Positions 11,039-21,949 of a DNA stretch of 64,000 bases are shown here, in pieces. Where the stretch lies: positions 5,330,001-5,394,000 of the forward strand of contig NC_059414.1 in NCBI RefSeq assembly GCF_905220565.1. The letters are read 5' to 3'. Made by a program: the position numbers and the translations under genes. The stretch's first letter is position 1; each line of letters begins with the position of its first letter. The notes under the pieces are model-generated. The model worked only from the letters and a program-made list of their open reading frames with translations. It had not been told where the DNA came from and made no database searches. This DNA comes from Melitaea cinxia. Its lineage: Eukaryota; Arthropoda; Insecta; Lepidoptera; Nymphalidae.

Positions 11039-12412
11039 TGTACTGACCTTTAAGTATATAAAAAAACATACAGTTAACACGTTAAAAAATTATATACTGC
11101 TACAATTAGAATCATATTTTCGTTATTATTTTTACTGCTTTATAATAATGATAATAATATTAAACATCAGTACAAATAATAAAGAAAATAAATTTATAAT
11201 ATTGATAAAATAAACCTCAATTATTGATCATAATGATCAAGATTTTGTAATCATTATAGTTTTAAACTATGGTTTAACCTGTTTTCTAAAAATAATCCAT
11301 AGCAAAGCTCATTCTAATTTACCGTTTCATAAAAATGTCGATGTCATTTCTACGAAGTCCCACAATCTGAATATAAAAGTGTACTTATTATGATGCATTC
11401 TAACTACCCTGAAAGGATTATCTTGCCTTATGAAATTGTTTGCTTTGTACTACTTTCCATTAGACTTGCAATTTACTTGATAAAAATTAATTAGGTAGAT
11501 ATTTGTATATATCATATAAAAAAAGTATATACCCATATAAAAAATAAACTAAATGTTAAATAATCTACCTTCTAGGGTATAGATATTTCATTTCACTAGA
11601 TATGTAATTTTTCATCTTACATATAATATGAGAAAGGGAGGAAAGTACAAGAAAAAAAATTGAATAAAGATTTGTACATGAAAAGAAATTATAAACAAAT
11701 TTTAATTCTTTTTTCGCATTGTAAGTATACATATCTCATTACATAAAGTGTTCCTTAACATAAACAGAATTAAACTTATAATTCTGTTTTATGTTAAGAA
11801 TAGTTTCACCTTTATTTCAAAAAATATTAAAACTTTATGTGGTTGAAAATTTAATAAAGCGAAGTAGACGAAAAAATACTTGAAAAGATATTATCTCATA
11901 AAACTAAATATAAGTTTTGTACGCTATTCGCATTACAGAATCCAATGTATATCACGTTCTCTCGACCGGGTGAATAAATTTTTCATATCATCACACATAA
12001 GGAGATTCGATTTGAAAGACGCTACGGCTCGCTGGATATAGTTCTGAATAACCACCGAGTTATCTGTGAAAAAAATTCGTCGTCCATCATTCGCCACTGT
12101 CACAATAGCTGTGCAAAATAATGTCACCCTCTTTTTTAGTGTGGTATTCTTGAAGGTTGTTCAGAGGTTTTGAGGTGATATATTTTTTTTAAACTTCAAT
12201 AGCCTTATTTAATAATGCGTGTAATAAATGTGTTAATGGCGCTATGTTTATTGTACATATATTATTTTATATGGTACACAAAATAATACCATCAAAATAT
12301 TTCAATAAGCTTATAAGAAACTAGTAACTGATTCTGCGGGACAACATTTAGATAAAAAAAGAAGAATAGTTAAAATCACACACAGACTTCAGCACTTTAA
12401 AATCGCCATTTT
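11039..12412. other. AT-rich spacer with one strong hairpin
   Basis: No gene is recognised. The single standout is the hairpin at 11754-11798, listed separately. The minus-strand open frame at 11933-12127 has no recognisable domain. Confidence 0.35.
11754..11798. repeat. Near-perfect palindrome
   Basis: CTTAACATAAACAGAATTA (11754-11772) is matched by its reverse complement at 11779-11798, with a single extra base and a loop of six. No transposon sequence is recognised around it. Confidence 0.85.
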
Positions 12413-12541
12413 TTTTTTCTTATAATACGAGGTCGGCAAACTAGTGTACAGCTCACCTGGTGGTAAGCGAAAACTGTAGCTTATTAGACGCCTGCAACGC
12501 CAGAAGCATCACAAGCGCGTTGCCGACCCAACCTCCCAGGA
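12413..12541 (+). repeat. GTCGGC-type repeat, short copy
   Basis: Contains the GTCGGCAAAC start, GGTGGTAAGCG and AAGCGCGTTGCCGACCC, and stops at CCCAGGAG. The flanks share GCCATTTT on both sides, a probable 8-bp target-site duplication. Only the first half of the family consensus is present. Confidence 0.75.
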
Positions 12542-12993
12542 GGCCATTTTAGTAAGTATATAAAATCAAACTTTTTATTATCAGTATTAAGTAACTACCA
12601 ATATGGAATGTAAATTATACTGAGAAAAAAATAACAATAAACTTAATAGTAACACTTTAAAAATTTGTTACCATTACAAACTAAGCCTCGCTTGTCCTAC
12701 ATGAAAGCTAACACTACTGACTAATTAACTAAGTCCCGTCTTTGCCATTTAATCTTCTACCAAATATAGTTTAAGTAGATGTTAAAGTCTTTTAAATGTT
12801 ACTACAGCACTCCTTAGTTCTTATTCAAAATGTATATTATTTATAATAACTGTCTGATAATGTTAATGACTTTTATAATTCAACAACTATAATAGCTTTC
12901 CTTTTTAAAGTCGACAATATGATTATGTTGCTACCGATGCTGCAGGCATAGACAGCAATAACCGAAAAAATTAGTGATTTAACTTTTATATCT

Positions 12994-13298
12994 CTATACG
13001 CTGGCGGTTGCGGGTTCGATCCCCGCACCTGACAAACATTTGTATTGGCCATACAGGTGTTTACCGCGGTGTGGATGTTTGTGCAGTCCTTGTGGGTCCC
13101 CCTACCGCGTCTCGGAGAGCACATTAAGCCGTCGGTCTCGGTTGTTATCATGTACACCTGATAGCGATCAGTACTCATAGTAGAAATATATCCGTCAATC
13201 CGCATTAGAACATCGTGGTGGATTAAGCTCTGATCCTTCTCCTACACGGGGAAATAGGCCTACGCCCAGCAGTGGGATATTACAGGCTGAAGCGTAAT
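12994..13298 (+). mobile_element. tRNA-derived SINE with target-site duplication
   Basis: The B box GGTTCGATCCC heads a 305-bp insertion with the body ACAAACATTTGTATTGGCC, GAGAGCACATTAAGCCGTCGG, GTTGTTATCATGTACACC and the end CCCAGCAGTGGGATATTACAGG. The A box is lost by 5' truncation. Perfect 10-bp flanking repeats TTTTATATCT lie at 12984-12993 and 13299-13308. The open frame on the minus strand is spurious. Confidence 0.85.
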
Positions 13299-14215
13299 TT
13301 TTATATCTGATTTCTCCTACAGCAAAATAAGCAAAGGTGTGTGTTACAGTTTGTGTTATTTATTGATCTATAATATTATATTACATAAAGTGAGGGATCT
13401 TTAATTATATTATTAAGAGATTGACTATAACTAATTTATACTTATGTCTTCATTTACGTCAAATCCACTGTACCACTTTTGTAGTATAAAATAGTTTTGG
13501 CATTGAGTAAGAGGCTTATCTTTTAGAGTGCCGAAATTAAGACTTCAAAACTAGCATTACTTCATAAGTAAGGTGTATGAAAGTTTTAATTGAACTTTTT
13601 GATAAAATACAAAATTAATCTACCAAGTAAGTGTTCTTACGTCTGTTTAGGTAATAAAAGTTAATTGGTACAAATAAACGTTCAAACTATTTTAGTCGAT
13701 ACAAATTCAAGGATAGTTTACATTGGATTAGCGACATAAAAAAATCTTCTACAATTATGTTAGTAATTACCTAAGTACCTAATGGTACCTAGACGTGACT
13801 AATTTCCTAACAGGTCCAAGCGTGTGTCGCATATAAAGGGAATTAAGCCCCGAGTGACGTATAATTTTCTCTGCCGGCTTAGGTATTCCACACTGTGCTG
13901 AGCAATTATGTGTAGTGCTATTGTGACTTATTTGGTGTTTTAGTAGTGTGTGGTATGTTTCGGAATTCCTAACGCGTGTATTAATGTTAGAATTAAACTT
14001 TGGTGTATGTTATTTTAGGTACATTTTGTTCGTTATAGTTCAGACATACGTTAATAAAAATTTTCTTTCTTTAATTTGTTTTCTTACATTGTATGTTAAG
14101 ATAAAATAATTTTAAATATTTAATGCCTTTATTTGACTTTCGACTTTACTTTGATTTTGAAATAGTATTATTCCGTTCTCATCGTATTAAATGATTAACT
14201 TTAAAATACTAGGAA
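13299..14215. other. Spacer with a candidate TATA promoter
   Basis: No repeat is recognised. TATAAAG at 13832-13838 is followed by a less AT-rich stretch (13845-13960) with a possible splice donor, GTATGT, near 13952. This could be a promoter and noncoding exon, but nothing ties it to a coding region. Confidence 0.25.
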
Positions 14216-14410
14216 TAACAAACCCTCTACGATTTAATTATGTGTCGCGGGTCCAAAACCTAACACAATACATAAGCTCAAACGCCCAAACCACGACAAA
14301 CATCTATATGACCAATACAAATATATATGCCATGTGCGGGAATCGAACCCGCAATCGCCAGCGCCACAGCCGCAATCCAGTACTGTAACTATTGCGCTAA
14401 CGCGTGGTCA
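14216..14410 (-). repeat. tRNA-derived SINE
   Basis: On the minus strand: an A-box-like TTAGCGCAATAG, B box GGGTTCGATTCCC, then ATTTGTATTGGTCATATAG and GGACCCGCGACAC. Head and body are well preserved; the 3' tail is cut short. Confidence 0.75.
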
Positions 14411-14916
14411 GAAGTAAATAATAAAAACTATGCTTGTTGGGAGTTGCTTGCACTCTTAAACTTGGTTTACAAATTACCCACTTTCCTTTACTAGCCTTGA
14501 CCACAACAGCTAATACGGTGGAAACTTGCCCTTAGGTGCCTGAAAAAACTATTTTTAGTATATTACATATGTATGTCACAGTTTCTCCTAGTAAGGTATG
14601 TTGGTTTATTTTTGGGAAGAGAACAAACGTCTTAAGCACGACTGTCACATATTTATCAGAAAGCAGTTTCTTACAAAGGTGTTATTGCTTTATTTAAAAG
14701 AGGGTACGATTTTTACAATATAAAATTTGTATAACTTAATAATATCAGTTTAACAATATCATTATTATATAGCATACATTGTTTCTTTTTTAAGCCTTTT
14801 TAGCGAATTAGCTATTCAAGTAATGAAGTCTGTAATGATAAAATATTCGATAACTCCGACAACTTTTTACTTAAAATAATAAAACCAAAAACAACGTTCA
14901 CGTAGCAAAATCTTAT

Positions 14917-15058
14917 TCTATATAAATAAAAATGATTGTTGCTAAGCGCATAACATGCTCCTTAAGGCCCACGGAAGGTTTTAATACTAAAAAAAGGTTT
15001 TAAAAAAAATAATTTTTACTATTAACTTTCGACAGAACGAAGCCTGTCCGGGCAGCTA
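14917..15058 (+). mobile_element. Short non-autonomous Helitron
   Basis: Starts TCTATATAAATAAAAATGA and ends CTAT, close to CTRR with one change. A terminal hairpin is present: GACAG (15031-15035) pairs with CTGTC (15044-15048), followed by CGGGCAG and the end. Length 142 bp. The base before the TC is T rather than the usual A, so the 5' boundary is less sure. Confidence 0.55.
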
Positions 15059-15816
15059 TTATAAATATAATAAAATGAATAAATTGTTAAACATAAATTA
15101 TAAAAATGAATTTAAAATACTTGACATCAATCAGAATATAGTTTTATAAAAAATATAAAATCAAAAATGAGGTTTGACTATTATTCTAATAAAAAAAGTT
15201 TGTATATGAGTGGATACCCCACACCTTTATGTCGCAAAACTCAACAGTTACTTTTTCAGACTAAACAATAAAATACAGAAGAGACAAAAAGAGACTCGAA
15301 AAACAATCCTCTGAATATTATACAAAATTATGTTATTTAAAAATACCTATAGAATTAGTATACACAATACAAAGTTCGTTTCATACATAATACTTTCGAA
15401 CTCGTCTCAAAATTAACATATAAATCAGTTATTGAAGTTTAACGTCAGGTATTGTGTTTAGAATTTCACACAAGCTCGAATTATGACATTCAAATGAGGT
15501 TTCAATTTTATAGTAAGTTAAAAGTAAGTAGAAAGTAAAGTAAGACCCCAGAGCACCTAGATATGCGTCACAGTATTCAAGCTGAAATTTTGAGGGTTAA
15601 TAGTACAATATGTGGGTAATACTGCAGGGTTGAAGGATTTATATCAACAGTTATACAGAATACGTGATAGACAACTTTGATACTTTATCTTTTGAATCAT
15701 TTTTCTTTTAATTAATTAATTTATAGTATCAAATTTATTTATTTCTGTTCTGGTTGATTTGTCTCTCGAACTGCAGTATACTATTATCTTTACTTTAAAT
15801 TACAGCATTAATCTAA
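15059..15816. other. Unassigned spacer
   Basis: AT-rich; no gene or known repeat recognised. Confidence 0.35.
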
Positions 15817-16288
15817 AATTATGTGGTGTCATGAGACACCAGGTAGGAACGAAGTTCCTTCGGATAGTATAGAAGCAACACAATTTGAAAAAATATGTTG
15901 AATTTTATATATATTGATTTTGATTTTTTTTAATTTTGTTGATTGGTGTTTAATTAAGTACATAAAAGTATTTAGGAAATTTAGTACTTTAGAAAATAAC
16001 AAATACCGTAAAATAAATTCAAACAAAATAATAATAATAGTTCAAACTATTAAGTGAAATAAAAAACATGTCTTTATTTATTTTTGTCGACAGTATAAAA
16101 TTACACAAATAATTTTAAAAAAGCTTACTAGTAATATTTTAGTTTTAAAAACGTCATATTATACAGTCGTGTGACTGATATTACGCCACTTCCGTTATAT
16201 TTTTTTCTTACGGTTTTAGTATCACATTTTTTTCAGTTCGGTCGCCCAGCCAAATGTCAAGCCTGCCGTAAGGAACTTCGTTCCAGTA
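15817..16288 (-). mobile_element. Unnamed non-autonomous element, copy 2
   Basis: Better preserved than its inverted partner at 10548-11038. Both ends carry the same palindromic motif facing inward: GGAACGAAGTTCCTTCGG at the left, and GGAACGAAGTTCCTTACGG when the right end is read on the minus strand. Outside the left motif is a second palindrome, GGTGTCATGAGACACC. The ends therefore act as inverted repeats about 18 bp long. No coding capacity. Confidence 0.7.
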
Positions 16289-16764
16289 ATAATAAATAAC
16301 ATATCTAAATAGATCCAAAAAAATACTTCTTAATGAGCTCATTAAACTTCAGCATAACTGGTTAATATTGACGAATAATTTAAACCGTTAGTGATGTCAT
16401 CATATCAAGTAGTATTTGGTATCAAATATCACACTAAATTAGATTTCAAATAATTTTATATCTCTTTAATAAACGGAATAGCTACGGTTGACTATTCGAC
16501 CCCGTCATTCATCATTTACGATGCGGCCGCATCTGCGCTATTTATAATGCAACGCTGATAGCACACCTGGCGAGTATATCGATTTTTTAATAATAAACTA
16601 GTACTGACATTCGCTGGACGGAAAGAAACGGACGGATATAATAAGAAGTTATAATTTCTAAGTAGTGCAAGTAATCATTGCACATTGAATTTTACTCCTC
16701 GTGCTCGAAAGAAGTATCATTATTCTTTGATATTAAGTACTTAAAATAAAAAAAATAAATTTTT
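16289..16764. other. Unassigned spacer
   Basis: No gene recognised. A moderately GC-richer patch lies around 16480-16570. Confidence 0.35.
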
Positions 16765-17075
16765 GTTTATACTGCAAAAGTGGCAATTAGGTGCACGATA
16801 CGGTCCGCTTGATGATAAGTGGATAACATAGCCTATGGATGTCTACGACACTAGATGCATTACAAGCGCCTTGCTGAACCAAGCCACAACCCTCCTCCAG
16901 GAACCCTAGCTGCCTCTGTGACTTTAGGAACGCAACACTAGTTGATAACAGTATTATTTTGCAGTGATCTTCTGATTGGTTGAGGAACTTCCCTAGACGG
17001 TCAACAGTGGCCAACTATTACTGACTCTGTCGGTAATTTATACTGAAAGAATTCCTCGTTGCCCTCTGATAGTAC
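16765..17075 (+). repeat. GTCGGC-type repeat, diverged
   Basis: Blocks in family order: TCCGCTTGATGATAAGTGG, GATGTCTACGACAC, TACAAGCGCCTTGC, CAGGAACCCTAGCTGCCT, TGATAACAGTATTATTTTGC and a diverged GATTGGTTGAGGAACTTCCC. The minus-strand open frame across it is spurious. Confidence 0.65.
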
Positions 17076-17390
17076 TCAAACTCACTCTACATACTTCAGT
17101 TCCATTTTTGATATTTCTAAACATCATTAGGTGGGTACTTATTTAATCGTGAAAGTTAAAGAGTTTAATTAACTTGTATACATTTTTTACTTATATATCT
17201 TCCCGGGATGCATTCGATCGATTTAAATAATTCTGATTTGCATTTTTTATACAACTTAACCAATAAACGCATAAACTATGTCCCACATGAGATCGATCAC
17301 GTGTTTGGGGTATGGGAAGACAAACAGCAAAAGTCCACACACAAAACGCAACATATCTGTATGGTCTATAGCTATACAAACAATATTTGT

Positions 17391-17570
17391 CATCATCATC
17401 ATCATCATTTCAGCCTATTGCAGCGCACTCTTGGACATAGGCCTCTACAAGTTCGCGCCAAAAATGGTGTGAACTCATGTGTGTCGCCCATAGTCACCAC
17501 GCTGGGCAGGCGGGTTGGTGACCGCAGGGCGCAGGGCTGGGTTTGTCGCACCAAAGACGCTGTTGCCCGT
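17391..17570 (-). mobile_element. RTE-tailed SINE-like repeat with target-site duplication
   Basis: A 180-bp 5'-truncated copy. The + strand starts with a CAT repeat (the element's tail read backwards), then the shared tail, and ends at GACGCTGTTGCCCGT. Perfect flanking direct repeats CAATATTTGT lie at 17381-17390 and 17571-17580. A GGGCGCAGGGC duplication lies inside the body. Confidence 0.9.
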
Positions 17571-17580
17571 CAATATTTGT

Positions 17581-18839
17581 GATTAGCGGTAATCGAACCA
17601 GTGAAATTTAAAGTATCAGTAGCAATGCGCTATTCCATACTTATTATTATTTGTAATAATTTAACTATTAAGTTTTGTAAACAAATAGTATACCATTATT
17701 AAATATAAAAGTAAATGTGTAAACACATTAAAATACAATATTTAAAAATGATTCACAAAACTAGTTCTTTAGCACTAATCGAAAGTCTCCAATAAATTAA
17801 TAGTTTCATCGTAGTTCAAGATTTATACGATAGATGGCGCTGAATGAACAATAATATCAAAAACGATACTTATAAAAAAGTTTATTACATAGACTTTTTG
17901 TACTAGATGTATCTATGTAATATGATAAAAAGAAAGTATTGTATAATATGTGATGTTTTTTCTTTGATTTTCCTAATATCACATTGTTGCAGTCACTCTG
18001 GGCTTTCCAAGAAGCATCCATTATACGCACACATATCAAGCATTTCATATAGAGTAATTATAACACAGAGCGAGATACATTTATGAGGTAAACCGATATT
18101 TTGCTGAATAAATGGAGATTTGCCGCAAACCGCATCACTATGTATTGATTAGAATGGAATATATTCTCATTTTAATTTTAATTCAGTGTCCGTATTGCAT
18201 CAGGGAATTTCCTAAAATGTTAAATATGTTTGATTGCATAGTTATATATCATCAAATCTATAAGGTACATTTTGTTAAAACAAAAGTAATGTTATGTTTT
18301 TTTTAGCTCGGTAGTATTGTTAACAAACTCCCCTTTTATAGAAGCTGGGCTAGTGTATAAAATTGACGACATCTGATTTTCAAAAGCAAAGGACTTTTTG
18401 TTTGGTCGTTGACAGATAGTAATCTCATCTTATTTTCGTCATATGTGATTTGTCCTCATCAGATTTTTGAGCAAGGAGAAGTTTTTGTAGGATGCGTAAA
18501 AATTATTTATAAATGTTTCATAAGACACCATTAGCAAGTATAACTAAGACGCAATCTTGTTCGTAGCTTAATTAAAGTCACGCCTAACGTAAACGATATA
18601 CGACATTAATCATTCAATCTCACAATCAGCAATTTACTAAAATTTAAAGCAAAGCAATTGCCAAAAACAATGTATTTTAATGAAATAGTAACTACTTGAA
18701 TATCGATCGATTAGTCACACTGTTTTTGGAAACATTTTCGCTATAATTAATAATGATTTTTTCTACTCAATTAGAAAATTATTTTTAAAAACTTATTAAA
18801 CGTTACTTCTGTACGATTAATACTCTGTGACGTCGAACG
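17581..18839. other. Unassigned spacer
   Basis: AT-rich without recognised repeats. The open frames at 17857-18048 and 18112-18306 show no recognisable motif. Confidence 0.35.
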
Positions 18840-19013
18840 CACACAAGCATCGTGCATGCGCATGAGTTACTGCGTAGTCTCAACCTCTCGACAGCGAGAG
18901 CGAGTAGTTTCGCTGTAATTTAGCCGGCGTCCACGTTTACAGAGTGATTGTGTTATTTTTTAGTATTTCTTTTGTTAATTTATATTTTATTGTGTTTTGA
19001 TCAGAGGAAACTA
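18840..19013 (+). promoter_or_regulatory. Candidate promoter and noncoding first exon
   Basis: This segment is clearly richer in GC than the flanks and is not part of a recognised repeat. A CRE-like TGACGTC lies at 18828-18834, and CG-rich, GAGAGCGAG-containing sequence follows. The segment runs to a strong donor, CTA|GTAAGTA, with GT at 19014. It contains no long open frame. The membrane-protein gene at 30405 starts right after a splice acceptor and so needs an upstream noncoding exon; this is the best candidate seen, 11.4 kb upstream. The link is inference. Confidence 0.35.
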
Positions 19014-19756
19014 GTAAGTAATAGTTATATTTATAATTTAATCTTGAAAATTCCATGAAAATAATTGAAATGTTTGATAAATTGTCAATTGATTGTTGTA
19101 TCATTTCGTGTCAAAGATTTGTAGTCAGCCGTGTAGTAATTAAAACTGAATGTTTCATGCTATAACTTTTCCAATATAAGTACATAACTATTTATATACT
19201 TTTTACACTTATTTCACTTCATTCTTTTTCTTTGAAATAACAAAATTGTGATATTAATAAGTACAATTATTGAAAGCTAAAATTATTTCGGTTATTAAAC
19301 TACATTAGTTTGTTATCGTATAGTTTGTTTATAAATATTTGGATTGTTTGCCTCAAAACCGGTGTTCATGAATGATCAATAATAGTAATCTTCGGTGCAA
19401 ATTGCTGCAGATAATTTCCAGTACATATACATTATACATGCATGTAAAACGCTAGAACACGATAATGCTCCTTTTAAATTAATTCTACTACGTCAACTTA
19501 TTTTTGCATCCATTGCATCTATAGTCTATACCTACATACCTACATTGCATTTCGCAAGTACCTACATTGGTGTTAATAAGTTTATTATTATTTTTATTTA
19601 CTAATAACTATTCAACACAATCGTGTTTTTTTACAAACGAAAAAAAAAAACGACCAATGTTCAGGGGTCGTCCATAAATCACGTGATGTTTTTAATAATT
19701 TTTTGATCTCGTCCCCCCCACCCCCCCTTGGTTATATATATTTAGGTTTTAAAATA
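19014..19756. other. Unassigned spacer
   Basis: No gene or repeat recognised. C-runs lie at 19716-19728 and an A-run near 19640. Confidence 0.35.
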
Positions 19757-20512
19757 ATATAATTGTGTTTGCTCGCAAACGAAAAAAAACCGACTTCAAT
19801 ACATCGACGAGTAATACAACGTAGGTCGACGAAAAAATAGTCAAGTAACAACGCATTATCAAAGATTACTCAAAAAGTAGTTATCAGATCTCGATGAAAT
19901 TTAAATGTGACCACATGATAAACATCGGCTTTCGATTAAATTAAAAATCATCAAAATCGGTACACCTAATAAAAAGTTATTGCGGATTTTCAAGAAGTTC
20001 CCTCGATTTCTTTGGGATCCCATCATCAGATCCTGGTTTCCTTATCATGGTACTAAACTAAGAATATCTTCTTTCCAACAAAAAAAGAATTATCAAAATC
20101 CGTACACCTAGTAAAAAGTTATTGCGGATTTTCATGAGTTTCCCTCGATTTCTCTAGGATCCCATCATCAGATCCTGGTTTCCTTATCATGGTACTAAAC
20201 TTGGGATATCTTCTTTCCAACAAAAAAAGAGTTATCAAAATCGGTATATCCAGTAGAAAGTTATGCGGTATAATACAACGTAGGTCGACGAAAAAAGCGT
20301 CAAGTAAAAACGCATTATTAGATATAACTCGAAAAGTAGTTGTTAGATCTCAAATAAATTTAAATGGGACCAATTGACACACACCACCTTTCGATTAAAA
20401 CAAAATTTGTCGAAATCGGTCTACCTGGTCAAAAGTTCTGATGTAACATACATAAAAAAAAATACAGTCGAATTGAGAACCTCCTCTTTTTTTCGGAAGT
20501 CGGTTAAAAAGA
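19757..20512 (+). mobile_element. ACCGACTTC-ended element with A-B-B-A internal structure
   Basis: Begins TTGTGTTTGCTCGCAAACG then AAAACCGACTTC, and ends with the inverse, GGAAGTCGGTT. A block starting TAATACAACGTAGGTCGACG occurs at about 19810 and again at 20271. Between these, a 142-bp unit (19946-20087) is repeated directly at 20088-20229. Shorter copies lie at 30785 and, inverted, at 42908. The open frames inside are not genes. Confidence 0.7.
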
Positions 20513-21180
20513 AAACCAGAAATCATGTGTACATTGTCTGCAAAGGCTATTGTAATTTTAAGAATATTGTCTTTAAATACATGTATTATCTTATTAAATT
20601 AAAAAAAAAAATAAGGTTGTTGGTTGTTTTTTTGGTTTTGAAATAAATACCTACACTTGATATATCAATGTAACTCCCCTCTCTCCTTGTGATATTTTGT
20701 GATGTTTTTACGACCACCCTTATTTTGAGGTTATTGTGACGTTTCTTAGATTTTTTATATTTAATAGCAATACTTAAAATTTTGCAAACGTCAATAAGAA
20801 AATAAGTAATCCTTGCCATCCAATCATGCCAGATTTTTTTTAAGTAGAGTGTTTCTGGTTTAGTGTACACACTTAGCATATTCAATCGTTTGGGTAAAAA
20901 AAATACATTAGTCAAGTCACCAGAAGAGGAGGCATTGAGGAAAAGAGCCAACCACAAAAATATTTATCAATATTTAAAAAAGAAGGTTAAGCTGCAAAAA
21001 ATATTGCCGATGGTAAAGTCAAATGTTTCAATCGAATTTCAACCTTATTGATCAAGGTTTTAATACTTTTTTTCGTATGAAAGAATATGGACAACTCGTT
21101 TTATCAGATATATCAGAAGTAAAATCGACATCACGCCACGTCACAATAACCACACAATAAAATACATTACTGAGAGGAGT
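20513..21180. other. Unassigned spacer
   Basis: Open frames at 20586-20957 (minus) and 20863-21051 (plus) overlap and show no recognised motif. They are probably chance. Confidence 0.3.
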
Positions 21181-21475
21181 CCCAGATTCCATCTTCTCGT
21201 CCTTTCTGTGCAGAACAGGGAGAGATTTGCTCGTTACACAGGGGTATATTCACCCCATCCAATTCTCCAAAAATCCCTAGTTCTATTCTTTCCCACCGCA
21301 AAACTATTGTCCGTACTCTTCGTCCCAGAGCACTGTTTGGCAAAGGGTGCGATAAGCAAGCCCACGAAACTATTATTAAAAATAGTGCCTCCTCCCTTCC
21401 TGTCGGCCGGTCCCTGGCTGTCGCTCTTTCTACTGAACCCCAGGTTAAAAAACGTACATTCTTAAAAATATTCTT
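21181..21475 (+). pseudogene. Unrecognised coding-like remnant
   Basis: A stretch of balanced base composition, unlike the AT-rich flanks, with an 85-codon open frame at 21208-21465. Another + frame also reads far without stops and includes RALFGKGCDKQAHE. Neither frame contains a domain that I can name. It may be the relic of a retroelement protein or of a host exon. Confidence 0.25.
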
Positions 21476-21689
21476 AGCTTAATCCTTAACTACATGTAAT
21501 GATTCTTCCATATCGTCCAACGTTGCCCTATCACTAACCTAACTTTTACAGTCACTGACAAATGGCGCTAACCAGAATCCTTCAGTAGAACTGTTACGCG
21601 CCCTACTGTAAAGTATCTACCCTAGAAAACAAGACATCCTCTCTCTCATTATCTGCATAATCCTATTACCAGTCATGGTTGATCCGTTT

Positions 21690-21845
21690 ACGGATTCCGT
21701 GCTATTCCTACCTACCTACTTGTGAAGAGATCCACAAGGAGTGCACAAACACCCAGACCAGTATGTCATGTGCGGGATTCGAACCCGCAACCGACAACGC
21801 AACAGGTACAAACCAGTGCTGTAAACGTTGCGCCAACGCGGCGTC
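21690..21845 (-). repeat. tRNA-derived SINE
   Basis: Minus-strand A-box-like GTTGGCGCAACG and B box GGGTTCGAATCCC, followed by a shortened body with GTGTTTGTGCACTCCTTGTGG. The head is well preserved and the 3' part is missing. Confidence 0.75.
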
Positions 21846-21868
21846 AACCATACTTAAGAGACCTAGTT

Positions 21869-21934
21869 CCCGAGTAGAAATTTTTAGTCTTCATGTAATG
21901 ATCTGGTTGAGCCTGACCTGTTTTTCTAGTCGGG
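21869..21934. mobile_element. 66-bp miniature of the TIR element
   Basis: Both ends of the 3746-4870 element are joined with almost nothing between: CCCGAGTAGAAATTTTT at the left and TTTTTCTAGTCGGG at the right. The inner bases match the left subterminal region (GGTTGAGCCTGACCTG on this strand). It is flanked at a short distance by TACTTAAGAGA direct repeats (21851-21861 and 21939-21949). Confidence 0.7.
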
Positions 21935-21949
21935 TTCCTACTTAAGAGA

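Noticed and set aside
12873..13205. 110-codon minus-strand open frame
   Set aside because: Lies across the SINE at 12994-13298 and starts in its tail region; no conserved domain.
10380..14410. tRNA-like sequences as real tRNA genes
   Set aside because: B boxes are clear, but acceptor stems do not pair well and SINE bodies follow, so they are SINE heads.
20586..20957. 123-codon minus-strand open frame
   Set aside because: Lysine/isoleucine/phenylalanine-rich composition of AT-rich spacer, overlapped by a frame on the other strand, and no motif.
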